DNA of 64,000 bases from Bisporella sp. PMI_857 (taxonomy: Eukaryota; Ascomycota; Leotiomycetes; Helotiales; Helotiaceae), in assembly GCA_021307315.1 (NCBI GenBank), contig JAJSPD010000041.1, positions 1 through 64,000 on the forward strand, in the 5' to 3' direction. The notes under the pieces were generated by a model. It was not told the origin of the DNA and did not search any database. It saw only the letters and a list, made by a program, of their open reading frames with translations. This document shows, in pieces, positions 1 through 11,652 of the stretch. The number at the start of each line of letters is the position of its first letter. The first letter of the stretch is position 1. The translations under genes and the position numbers were made by a program.

Positions 1-2034
1 CCATGAAGTCCAGGCCCATTACATCGCCAGTGGTTACTAGGTAGATTGTTATGAATACCCGTATCTTGTGCCACGCTATAGTTACAGTTGTGTCCTCCGT
101 TTTGTAACCCAACTCACATAGCGTCGACTAGTTGTCCAACTCGCAAAGTCGCGAAGTCGCCCATTTTACTGCAGCCCTTGGACATTTTCTTGCACCGGTA
201 TTGCGACGAGTTGAGAATATTCTACCCGCGGAACTCGAGGATCTAAAGAGGAGTTGCAACAGCTGGCGATGATACTGAGCTGCTGCTGCAGCTAAAAACC
301 GTAGAAAGGCAAAATCGAACTACCATATTCTTTAGATTTTGGTATAGGCAGACCCAGCGCTTATTTTGCTTCTATCCGTCGCACGCTATCAACCGACATC
401 TCGTCCCGCAGAACGAGGGAGCAACAGTCTACATCACTACTGTATCCTCCCTTTGCCCCCCCCCGCTCCAGAAATTTGTGCGCTCAAGCATGGTATGATG
501 AAAGGGTGAGTGGTAAATTGTGGAGGTGCGTTCCTTGCGGTTGCAGCTTAGAATGCTGCGGAGGAGGGGAGTACCAGTGCAGAGATGACGCTGTTGAAGA
601 TCTGCGAAAGTCAGCATCGTAAAGATCAAGACCCAAGGTAGGAGCTAATTGAATAAGCAGAAGACAATTGCCAATATACTCTGAAAGGGGAGTCCACAAC
701 CATGCGGTGACCCGTGGTGCTTATGATAGATCTGCCTTGCCTGGAGAGGATGCTACTTTCAATGCCGACTTCGGACCGTCGTTTTATCAACGCTATTATT
801 CCAGGACCAGATTAGAACAGTAGAGTGATCTTGCAGAGGGCGATTGCACGTATTGTTGTAGATTTCCTTGAGCTTGAGTTTGAATTACCCAGGAAAATCC
901 AGATGAAGTAATGGTTGATCCCTGAAGAGCCCGCAGTCCTAGGTAGGCAGAAATTGTTCTCCTGGTAGAGGTTAAAGTTCGAAATACCAAAGATGATGGG
1001 CGGAGCGCAAGACTTGATGCTGAGCCAAGGCTCGCCCTGGAATATGGGACCAACACATATCTGGAATACCCCGCGTCATTCTCATCATGCCGATAGAGCT
1101 GATCAAGTACTATAATATTATCAAATGAGCTACCGAGGATTTAACAAGCACCCAAGGCGTATCATGGACAGGCTATTGTATACTCCTTATTGATATTCCC
1201 GAACCAAGCAGCTCCCATCGATGGACAGGGCTGATATGCAATGACATACAACCCCCATCTCACATCCATTTTTCTCAATATCCAGCCACCTTATCACAAA
1301 ATATACTCTAAATATACGACCAAACCTTTCGACCTCCATGTTCTTGCTAACGCCTTGTTCCCGGCCACTTCCTTCGATCTTGGTGTTGATGGCCAGGGAT
1401 TGGATTGGACCTCCGACCACCAGCTCGGTTCAGGTATAAAGCGACAATTCGCTGTGAATCCACAAATAGACATATTGTTACTAACGACAACGTATATCTG
1501 AAGACATCGTTAGTGTCCACTGTCATGTCCTACACTACGCGACAACAAACCTGAGCGAAATAAAAACTACTTCAAAGGCACACTTTTTCTAAGTGATCAC
1601 GTAAGTTTCACACCATTCTTGGACTATGAAACGAGCGTGAAGGCAGTTAAATTCAACTTGTATACGGCCAGACATGAACGCTGCTGCTTTCTTCAACTTG
1701 GAGATGCTGTAGTCAATCTGGGTTTGGCTGGGAATCTACATTGACTTCTTACCAGAAAATTCTGATCCTATCCTGCGTACAACTTGATCTATTAATTGAC
1801 ACATGATCAGTAATTCGAAAACCGATATGGGATCATTTGGAATAAAGAACGACATGTCACTTAGCCAGGGTAGTTCTGGGCCCTTTGGCTTGACAACAGA
1901 CGCATCGAAACCAAGCAACTCCAATTTCAAGCCAAAAGATGTATGTGCAACACAATGCGAGATCCATGGGAATCATTATTTGCTACCCCGTCTTTGCGTG
2001 AAGGCCCCACTCTTATCCACTCTAGCTGCAGCAG
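1..2034. other. gene-poor stretch
   Basis: No reading frame here looks like a known family, and the short open frames on both strands have no convincing splice sites joining them. Bases about 1919-2012 resemble bases about 52117-52218: blocks such as CCAATTTCAAG and AGATCCATG occur in the same order. They look like a small dispersed repeat or relic. Nothing else could be assigned. Confidence 0.5.
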
Positions 2035-2326
2035 GGCTTTTCAGCTGTAGTACTTTCAGGGCTGCAAGCGGCACGCTCCGCCCATGGCCAGCCACGGGCT
2101 TACAGCTACAGCAGCTCCAGCAGCCACAGGCTCACAGCTCCAGCACAGTGAAAGATATAAGGAACAGCTAGAGCTTTCTGAACAAAGCAAGCTTGAGTTT
2201 TTCTTTCCATGTTAGACTTACAAGCATACTTCTAATATCAATTCATCACTATTGCAACTACCTCGCTAGCCACGTATCCTTATCTGTTATATTGCAAATC
2301 CCTCCCGCTGCCCTCTATTTGTTACA
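2035..2326 (+). mobile_element. 5'-truncated LTR remnant
   Basis: This segment matches the solo LTR at 21787-22124 almost base for base from the CTTTTCAGCTGTAG block to the 3' end, which here reads TTGTTACA. The 5' part, including the TGTAACAG start, is missing, so no target-site duplication can be scored. The open frames across it are LTR sequence and not genes. Confidence 0.8.
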
Positions 2327-3760
2327 TGTTGGGAGGTACGCGTTGGGCTTAGTCAGAATTATTAACTTACCCCAGGGGTACGTGTATTGGGACCCTGACA
2401 CTGGAGTGTCAACGTATTGGGACCCAAAGGAAGGTGGGTGGTGACACATTACCCTCTATTGGCACCTGCCGCCATACAGCCGCCTATTGGTCACGGTTGC
2501 CAAGATATCTTATTTTCAACATCAGGTCACAACGAGCCATGACACTACAACATGTCTGATTCCATGGGCTAGCCACGGTAGACGCAGTCATTCTGCGGTT
2601 CTACGTCTCTGCCAAGCTTCATTCTACCCTTTCACTATCCATCAACCTCTCCGGCTCACTTGCAGCCTCGAAAGAACCCAAGAAGTTTGGCTGCAGCTTC
2701 ATATCACCAGTCTAAGTATCTACATCGCCATGCTCTAAACCACAAAGATGGAAACAACACATGTCTGCGCTGCTCTGCACACTTTACACGTCACAATCTG
2801 CTTGGTATGTTGCCTATCTAGATATAAATCTAAAGTTCAGTTTTAACAAAATCCAAACCAGACGGACTTACTTTCCGAAACTGAATCCGTAGATTTGGAG
2901 GAGCGCCGCTTTCTTGATGACGACCGAAACGCCGGACGGTCTGGCGAGAAGTCCTCCTGAAATTTCGGGATAGCTTTTTCTTCGCTATGAGATCATAGCC
3001 CTTACTAATATCCTTAATAAACAGCAACGAACTCAACGTGAAGTCCACTCATTGAATTTGCATAAGTTGCATGCCTTCTGACCGATCATGCCATTTCCCA
3101 CCACAAGAGTCGGGTTTCGAAAATCAAGTGCACTTGACTTGGAACCAAGCGTTCCCATATAAACAGTTTCGACTGTATGTCTATTATACTATCTACCGTA
3201 CTTGCTGTCAGAGACGGATGAATTTTGGGCCATTCTCGATGCGTATAATCAGCAAAGATGATACAATACAAATAACCTACTATCGTAATACACATGCCAG
3301 ACTATCAAGCGAAAGAGATATTTTACTCATCCCACCTTGATACTCTCGCCATCCAAGGTCATTATCAGTATAGGTGAGATGCTGGGCGAGCCTTCTCTAC
3401 ACCTTTATTTACACAATTAACAGCACTTAGATTCTGCTTGTAGAGCAAGTATCCACGGCGCCGCACGCCTACACAACATGCACTAGATTTGACTCCGCAG
3501 AAAGATACGGTTGTTAGGGCATCCAAAAAGATACAGATAATCTATTTCGAGTACATGCTAGGAGCTGCTACAGGAGCATTAGAATGACAAAGGAGGAGGA
3601 AGGATAGAGCAGGCAGACATGGGAGTAGGAATGTTTGTAGGAACTGGAAATATTGTTAGCCCTTAAGCATTATAGGTTTGTGAGGATGCGTGGAATTGGG
3701 CCTGAAAGTCCCTTCCCGTCAAGTAAAATATGCTTGACTAAGATATAAATTCGTATTCTA
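2327..3760. other. gene-poor stretch with one transposon-terminus-like motif
   Basis: No convincing gene. A short duplicated phrase (GTATTGGGACCC, twice near 2385-2422) lies just after the LTR remnant. Bases 3156-3177 match 15576-15597 at 21 of 22 positions and end in GACTGTA, resembling the end of a pogo/Tc1-type element; the other terminus was not found. Confidence 0.4.
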
Positions 3761-5887
3761 TCAAAAGTAGGAAGTCTTATAATCGATAAGGTGGTTCGGG
3801 AATGGGCTTGGTCCATTCCGGACCAGATATTCCTCGACTTCTACAAGATGTTGTCCGCTCGTCTTCGAAACTAATTGATAACCCCACTTTCCGTCTTCGT
3901 CCGTAAGGTCGTCAAGCCAAGCTGATTTAAGTCTCAAACACTTCTTACTGTTCTCAAGAATATCTACCCAAGATCCTTTGGTAGCATAGCAACCCCGAAA
4001 ATGTAATGAGCGAATGCTCGTTTTGTGGTTCGATAAAAAAGATTTCAACAAAGTGGCATCCACCCAACACTCAGTCAGGCTAAGGTTTATTAGCTTTGGC
4101 CACTTATATTTAAGCCAATCATCGCCATTTTCTATAGAAAACTCTTGCAAACGCAAGTCCGTGAGGTTTTGCGCGAAAGAAATACTGCTAGCCACATCGT
4201 TTCGCCATCTCATTTCATATTTCAAAGACAGATCGATCGATTGTAAAAATTGAAGATTCTTCCATATTTTTTTAGAAAAGCATCCTGCGTTGAGCGCAAG
4301 CTCCACTGCAGGCTTTTTTTCAAGCAGCTTAAGTGATACTAGCCGTCTACCGATTGTCTGAAATGAGGAAGCCATCATCTGAAACCCATTGGAGATTTCC
4401 GTGCAAAGTATGTCGTCGCTTTTGTAGCGGGCTATTTGCTCAATTCCTGGCAAATAAAGCGGATGCACTGGCGACCTCCAATTGCCTAGCGACAGCTCCA
4501 AACATTGAAGATTTGGCATTTTGTTGAGCGCCTCTAAAATTTGAATCCTAGCACTCTCCTCGTCCACTCGGTTGTTTAGTTGTTTAGCAAACCTTGCTAC
4601 TGGGTGATATTTATCTATAACTTGCTGACTTGAAGAATCCCTCCTTGGAAAAGCTTCCAATACCTTGGATAGGTGGAGGTGTTCCACGGGAATGACTGAA
4701 TAAACAATAGTCGTGATGCGAAATTTTTTATTTTCAGAGAGCTCTTTAAGTTTACTCAAGGTCGCTTGCTCAGGCCCAACGATACATTTAATTGGTAAAT
4801 ATAGATTTGCGACCACTTCGAGACTCTTGCATACTAGGCGAATTGTTTTAATGTCCTTCACCTCAAGGATATCCATGATCATATTAAGAAGATCTTGCGG
4901 TAAAATGATTATGCCAGTTTCCTTGTCTGCTGGTCTATTTAAGATGGTAGAAGGGAAAGATGTTGGCCGAGAAGGGGGAGTAATGGGATATCTGGAGCCA
5001 AAATTTTGGGGCGACGTGTAGGCTGTGAAAGGATTTGATTGCAGAACTGTTTCTGACCTATTCCGCTCCACGGAAACCATATTTGACGATTCAGATTGAC
5101 CTTCCACTCGCTGTCCGTCCTCGGCGCTCCAGAGGAGGTTTTTGATTGCGGATGGTCGCTGTTGTGTATCCGCCTCTACGGCCATATTTTGCAACTTTTT
5201 CCGCACCGGAGCAGGAATGAGCCGCTGTGTGTCGGAACTATGGCGTTTTGTATCATCAGACCCATTTTGCAGCTCTTTCATGTTGGAGGTGGAGGCAGTT
5301 GATCTCTTTTGAACAGAAACAATATTTGACAACTCAAAATTGCCCCTCGCCGCATTACCAGGGGTCCAGAGCTGCTTTCTAGGCGGCTGATAAGTGTCAA
5401 ACTGATGGGGTTGTGAATCCGCCTTCACAACATTAGGCATATTTTGCTGCTCATATCTTAACCCAGCCAAGGGCTGCGCATTCCAGCATCGCAGTGGCCG
5501 TGATTCGGGGCGGCGGGAAGATTGAGAGTCCGCAGATGCTCTCTTTCTAGGAGGAAACTCCGACTGGTCTATAACTTGCATGGGGGTAACTTCGCGCTCT
5601 GTTGGTGATCCGATATTTAAGGCCTGCAACGCAGAGATTGATCTCTTTTGCGGATATGGGGGTTTCACCTCGTCACCGAGCTCAAGAGGTTTGCTGGTGG
5701 CCCCGGTGATAATTGGTTTGCGCAGTAGAGAGTCTGTGGCTGTTCTGTAGCTTTGGTTAGCTACTTCTCTCAAATACAGACAAGGCTGCTGCCGTGTCCT
5801 ACGGATAATGAGTTCACAAGATTATTGGGGTTTAGATATTGTCAATCTAGAAAGGTCTGCTTACTGTTGCTGCAGTGAAGACGACAT
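3761..5887 (-). CDS. F-box protein with disordered N-terminal half
   Basis: Two exons: 5865-5887 (MSSSLQQ plus 2 nt) and 3761-5744, joined across a 120-nt intron (GTAAGC..CTACAG). The product is 668 aa. The first ~280 residues are Ser/Gln/Pro/Arg-rich and probably disordered. An F-box follows at about residues 283-325 (ILPQDLLNMIMDIL, then RLVCKSLEVVA), and the rest is a leucine-rich substrate-binding region without regular repeats. F-box proteins of this type recruit targets to SCF ubiquitin ligases through Skp1; the target is unknown. The tiny first exon is chosen because the intron and the first ~60 codons of exon 2 are clearly homologous to the 5' end of the EST1-like gene at 19106-21680. 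Translation from the exon-2 frame alone would start inside that intron. Confidence 0.8.
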
Positions 5888-8800
5888 CTCTATGGTTCGC
5901 TTGTTAACTCTGCACGTAAAGCGCTTTTTGAAAAATTTATTTGAGAAACAATTTTCGAGAGGCAATGTAAGCGACTTAATATCACAAAGAAGAAATGCTA
6001 TTGAAAACTGTAGGAGATGTGACGGGAAAACTGGTTGCTTTTATCTGTTGTCAAATGGCCGACACTCGGACCATCACTAAAGCTAGCGAACACACTAATT
6101 CGTTATCAGCCTTGCACAAAGTGCAAATAATGCATGGAAAGCGCCGCCTTTTTCATCTAGGTAATCCTGGAGCCTTGCGCCAGTCGCCTTAGGAACTATG
6201 ATTCGCGAAGATCCTTGCAAGTGCTAAGTGCATTGGTCTCGAAACATTGGCGTGATGTTGGCATGATCATCCAGCCCGGCCCCCCCCCCCCCCATTGCAG
6301 TGCAAAGTTGCACTTTTGGATAAATGCCTGCCGGTTTCCACACTTTCTTGGCAGTTTGCCATTTTGCACTTTCGTCCAACCGACTTGTGAGACTACTTTT
6401 CGTATTCCATTCACTCTTAATTTTGTTTCTATTGTTTTTTATTCCGGCTCAGTTCCTCCGTTTTACTTTCGTTAAGACTTGCTTCTACTAATAACCGACT
6501 ACCTCGCTCGAATGTGGCTGGGACAGTGAACTGACATTTAAGGGCATCAAACTAGATGTTTATTCGGATGTATATTAAAGAGAGCAAACCTTTGAAAGAA
6601 GTAATAGCGTTATTTCGGATTAAAGCACGGTTGGCCAGAGGATCTCGACTCTTTGTTCAAAGGCTGATACAAAATCTAGGTACCAGTGCATGAAATAGTA
6701 ACTGAACAGATGGGGGCTCAACAAATATTAAAAGGAAGCTATTAAGAGGAAATATAGACAGTCCGGCATCAAAGTAGAAAATTACCGCCTAAGGCCCTCT
6801 AGAATTATGGGGAATATCCCCAAGCAGGTAAATATCTTTAATTTCATTATTCTTTTTGTCGGGACACCCGGGCTGTAGTAATTACTTGTACAGTACTTTA
6901 ACTTGAGGGCACGTACGCATGTGTTTCATGCGTAATGCTCGTTGAGGTTGGTGGGAAAGTTTCATTGTTTGGTTTTTATTGATTCTAAGCTCTCGTTCTA
7001 CGGAGTTGAGTAGGGTCGAGGTCCACTGTTTCAGGTGCTGGTCAGAAGTTCAAAGGTCTAATGAGATGATTTAGCTTCACCAAGTCCTGACTGATGGGAT
7101 AAAGTTCTAGTTGGAGGTAAGATTAGTCGGTCTAACTCCAATGGAAACTTCAAGTGGTGAAAGGAACATTAAAGGGATGGTGAGATGGCTTGATTAGCTG
7201 AGTACATGTCGAGAAGAATACATTAGAACTAGCTCCCCTTACAACGTTGATAATTTTCGGATCGCATAAGAGGTAGAAACCCAGGAGCAATTGAAGGCTG
7301 GAGCAAACAAAAAGAATACTCGATTAAAGAGATCAAATTCGTAGAAGTTAGCGTGTAAAGGCTGTATCAAAACTCGGCGCTATACATCATTTTAGATTAA
7401 ACAATTGGAAACTATACAAAACCACAGTACAAGACTTGGAGAAAGTTGAGGCTTTATTCCTTCCACTGTGCGTGCTCATTACACGACATGATGATTTTGG
7501 TAGTGATTCTAACAGGGAAATGGGGGAACAAGAGCAATGGAAGGAGTTGAAGGATGGATTTAACGAAGACTATACGACAGCTTAAGACTTCTTGAAGCAA
7601 CAGCGGATCAACTTTCCCTCCCCTCCCCTCCCCCCCCCCCCCCCCCCCCCCCCCCCAAGACAAGATCCAGCACCTGAGGCGGAATGGCTCTGACAAGCTC
7701 AGGTCATTAGTAGGTACAGTGGTACCAACTGCCAACTCGAACTTTGAGAGGCAGTTGTACCACTCATATCCGACCGCACCTAGAAGGATATCATGCGCAA
7801 CACGAATTGGGGAATCTAATTATCAGGCTCTAAGTTTGTCTTTACTTTTTTGTCGTTTAGAAGAGTATAGGGTGGGGGACGGCATGCCTTTTGGGACCAA
7901 TTAGTTCCGCAACATAATGTTTCGAAGCTTGCCGAATATATCCCATAAACCTTCGCCACGGTGATATCGATGGCAGTGGCAGCCCATTTCTTGAATCTCT
8001 GGAACTGCGTGGATGAGCTTCTCACTTGTACGACGGATAGCACTCTGATCACTCACATCGTGTGGTCACAGCCCTCATACAGTACTGAAGCATCATTCAC
8101 CGCATCCAAAAACGGTTTCCAGCCTTGCTCATCTGCAAAATTAATGACGCCCTGCCTTGCTTCGTCTGCTAGACACCCTCCATCATATACTGGTATGTTG
8201 TAGAGCATGAAAGGTTCTGGCGCTCTAGGCATCACAAGAAGCACTATCTGAGGTTCGTTGTGGCATAAGTAATTTCTAGTTCAGCGTTCAGACAAGCAGT
8301 CAACTTTTCGACTGAAGGACTTAAGGCAACTTGCAATATACATCATTGCATGTCAAACACAAAAGCAAAATGGGGATGAACACGCTCTCTACAGACACTG
8401 CACTCGACTTTGAGTTGGGGTAAGTGCTCAAGGACGGCTTTGTGCCGGTGAGTGTAGTAAGTTGAAGAGCCCGCAACGGTGGTACTGGACTTGTTGCTGG
8501 AAGTTGATCTTTTGTAGCTCGCAGGACATGACTCCAGTCAATTGACTCCGCTCCAAACACCTCTGGCAATCGATGACAGATCTCCATCTTCATTTAAGCT
8601 GGGGTGACGTTCCCTTGTTATATGTCGGAATAATTTATTGGATATTAGCCCAAAGCAAGGCTAAGATGACGAGAAATTTAGCGAAGTTGTAGAAATAGAA
8701 GAAGAGAGTCACGGGCCTTCAGAGAGTATGGGGTAAACAAGCCAATTGCTGAAGGTTGTAGAACCTAAACTACAGGAGAGAATCTCTCTACTTATAGAGG

Positions 8801-9412
8801 TGTGATACTCACACGTGAGTATCACATACGTAACGCACACGTCAGTAGATTCATCATCAGAGGCAAAAGTACGTATGCATCTTGCGCAAGTATACCTACA
8901 ACATCCCTAATAGGCTAGATATGGTCCTTAGACCTAGCCTGTTCAACAGAAGTGGTATATTGTCCATCAACCCATTGAACCTACGCCACTTCATCCGTAT
9001 TCGCGAAATTCTACTTTAGTTTCTAGCTTGATAAGTGTTACATCTGATAATCGGATCGACGTTACTATGGAGCAAACCTGAAGTGTGATAACAAACGAAA
9101 GAGCTTCAAGTCAAAGGACTCCTACGGACCCCGAACCTCAGGACCCGTGGTGTTTGAACTCTAGGATTGTGACGCCTTGAAGTGCCTGCGATATCTTTCT
9201 AACGTCTCTCCTCCATCGACACCACTCGGCCAGCAAGACTTTTCTCTTGAGGGGAAGATTCGGATCTGACTAACTTACATTATATGGGTCCAAAATATCG
9301 AATCTAGAAACTGCATTAGATGCGGGGGATAAGCAGTGGGAAGGTATAATGAATGGGAGTATGGCTATGGCAAAATTAACCCATGGGCTTTGGTAAATAG
9401 CTTTCGTCAAGT
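5888..9412. other. gene-poor stretch with homopolymer and hairpin
   Basis: No supported gene. It contains a run of about 13 C near 6282-6294, a run of 27 C at 7630-7656, and a perfect 12-bp hairpin at 8801-8826 just downstream of a TATA-like CTTATAGA. The hairpin neighbourhood (8770-8950) has the look of an LTR promoter region, but no matching second copy occurs in the window. Confidence 0.4.
8801..8826. repeat. perfect 12-bp inverted repeat, 2-bp loop
   Basis: TGTGATACTCAC, then AC, then GTGAGTATCACA: a perfect stem. It lies about 10 bp after a TATA-like box in a gene-free region. It may be part of an old LTR; function unknown. Confidence 0.8.
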
Positions 9413-9462
9413 GTTCTCACCTGTTATATTGCAATCCCTCCTGCTGCCCTCTATCTGTTACA
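9413..9462 (+). mobile_element. 3' fragment of the TGTAACAG-family LTR
   Basis: Fifty bases match the last 50 of the LTRs at 2035-2326 and 21787-22124 (CTGTTATATTGCAATCCCTC onward, ending TCTGTTACA). The rest of the element is gone. It lies 35 bp upstream of a different solo LTR. Confidence 0.75.
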
Positions 9463-9497
9463 CTTAAAATACAACTTTTTAGTTTTTTGTTTATTAT

Positions 9498-9679
9498 TGT
9501 TGGAATGCATGTACATAGTTTCACGCGTTCCATATCGCGAGGGTTGTGGGTCTCCTACTATCTATATAACTACCTGGCAATAGGCCATAGCTTAGAAGAA
9601 TCAACGAATATCAGAACCACACCAGCAAGAGCGTAGTCACAGCTACTACGCCTTTTGCTACGTGGTAGGTATTCCGACA
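9498..9679 (+). mobile_element. solo LTR (TGTTGGAAT family) with 5-bp TSD
   Basis: A 182-bp unit beginning TGTTGGAAT and ending ATTCCGACA (near-perfect terminal inverted repeats), flanked on both sides by ATTAT (9493-9497 and 9680-9684), the 5-bp target-site duplication expected of an LTR retrotransposon. It has a TATATAA box but no internal coding region, so it is a solo LTR left by LTR-LTR recombination. A second copy, inverted and also with its own duplication, is at 26917-27098; by eye the two differ at about nine positions. Confidence 0.92.
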
Positions 9680-9684
9680 ATTAT

Positions 9685-10521
9685 ATAACAATAAAAATAT
9701 ATTATAAAATAAAATCAAAGCTAATAGTAATATTGAACTATCAGTTTTTTAATATTACTTTGTTTTACAATAAAATTAATAGTATTTGAATAATATCAAA
9801 AATTAGTACAAAAACACTATAATTGTAAGGTGCTGGAGTAGTGTTGTCACGACACGCGCTGTGGATCTACAGATACAGAGGGCAACGGTGGTATCATACG
9901 AGAATCTATAGCTGAGGAAGGAAGAGGAGCTCGAGGAGAGCAGGCTATATATACATGAGGCGCTCCGAGAGCTCGGCTAATATAGGTCACGTGTGCTTGG
10001 GAGCACGGGACGTGACAAGTGTGGCACAAGTCAACTGCAATTTGATACAAGACTAATCTCTACCCTTTCTACTACGTCCCCGAGTCCCCTAATTATACCC
10101 TCCGTACCCCTGGAGACTCCCCACGCACCCATACATGCACAGCATCACGGCCGTTGCCGAGCCCCTGAGCACGTGACATCCTGGCACCTGACAATAATTA
10201 CAATTATAACCTAATATATTACTTTAACAACTTACGTAAAACATAGTATTATTATATGCAAAAGTTAAAGTTATGTTCATTATTTAATTTGCAATACGCA
10301 CTGTGTATTTTACTATTGTTTTAATAAAGTTATTGTTGTTTTTGTAAAAATACAACGCGCAGTAAAAAAAAGAGGCACCTGCCTCAGGATTCAATTTTGG
10401 AAACATAACCTGGATTGGTAATAGTGTCGGGTGCTGCCTCAGGATTGGGTAACCTCACAATAAAAAATAGCTAGTTGTCGGTGGCATAGCTTCAACCTAG
10501 ATCTGCTCCAGAACCCCAACG
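9685..10521. other. AT-rich block enclosing an LTR-like segment
   Basis: Bases 9685-9835 and 10194-10375 are strongly AT-rich. The segment between (about 9842-10193) is GC-normal, begins TGTTGTCACGACACG, contains TATATATA near 9946 and ends CACCTGACA, like a gypsy-type LTR. No matching target-site duplication was found at either candidate boundary, so the LTR reading is tentative. The remaining bases up to 10521 form the upstream region of the phosphatase gene. Confidence 0.35.
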
Positions 10522-11652
10522 ATGGCACAACCTCCGCAGTATCAGATTACTGAGGAGTTCGTGTCTGAGGCTATAGACTGTTTTCGCAATAATAGGCTGC
10601 TCGAAAAAGACACAATTCTCAACTTAATCCGTGCGGCCCAGAATACCTTCCAGTCACAACCCCTTCTGGTCAAGATTGATCCGGGAGAGGGGGAAAGGGT
10701 TACAGTTTGTGGAGATATTCACGGTGATTTTAGTGCTGGCTTGCTTTGTAATTTGCTAATCAGACGAAAGGGCAATTATTCGAACTTCTAGAAATATTCA
10801 GGCTGAACGGCAATCCGTGTGAGAAGAATATCTATCTTTTCAATGGAGATTTCGTAGATCGTGGTCCTTGTTCCATCGAAGTTGCATTTATTTTGTACGC
10901 ATACAAGCTACTGTATCCTAAGAAGTTCTTCGTCAACAGAGGCAACCACGAAACGGTTCATCCACAGGTTGGAGAAGAATTTAGGAGGGAGTGCTTAGAA
11001 AAGTACGACCAAGGGCTTTTCGATGCGTTTTTACACAGCTTCCAACATTTGCCTTTGGCTACTGTCATTGCGAATAAATATTTTGTTGTTCACGGTGGTC
11101 CATCGGTGGATCCAGGCTTTGCGCTTGATAATATTCTGGTCTTACCAAGATCAGACGAAGAAAACGATCTAAGAATCCAGCTATTATGGAACGATCCGGT
11201 AATGCCAAAAGAGGAGTCAAACGAGAAGCCCAAAACACCCCGCGGAGGAGGACAACTCTTCAATCAGACTGTCGTTAACGCGTTCTTAGAGAGGGAAAGG
11301 TTGTCGACGATTATTCGAAGCCATGAATTCACAATGAGTATGGAGGAAGGTTATAAAGTGGATGGAAATTGTATTACAAGTAAGTTGATGACCCTGGCAT
11401 CTGCTTTGCATGCACTAAAATATTCCAGTATTCTCCGCTGCAAATTACAAAGGAGGGGAGAACGGCGGCGCATACTTCAATATCACCTCAACTACTTACA
11501 AAATAAGAACATTTACATCACCACCTCTGCCTGATTGGTACAACGCATATGTATTAGCCGTCTTTCGATTTTATATGTCATTTCTAACTATGTACAGAAA
11601 TACCTTTGACTCTTACGGAGCAAAATTACCACTTTTTTTTTTAGAACCTTGA
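10522..11652 (+). CDS. PP5-like Ser/Thr protein phosphatase, catalytic domain only
   Basis: Three exons: 10522-10732, 10771-11379 and 11429-11652, with introns of 38 and 49 nt. The product is about 347 aa. The PPP-family metal and phosphate ligands are all present: GDIHG, GDFVDRG, GNHE, then VVHGG, RSHE and a restored FSAANY after the second intron. The FNGDFVDRG wording and the spacing are those of PP5/Ppt1, which normally carries N-terminal TPR repeats; none is seen here or upstream. The start codon precedes a short helical lead-in typical of the catalytic domain. The C-terminus is uncertain: an intron-like stretch (GTACAA..CTAACTATGTACAG) near 11537-11602 would end the protein at once instead of running to 11652. 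It is probably an active phosphatase on fold grounds; substrate unknown. Confidence 0.78.

Noticed and set aside
1803..2444. Two plus-strand open frames (122 and 83 codons)
   Set aside because: Most of their length is the truncated LTR at 2035-2326.
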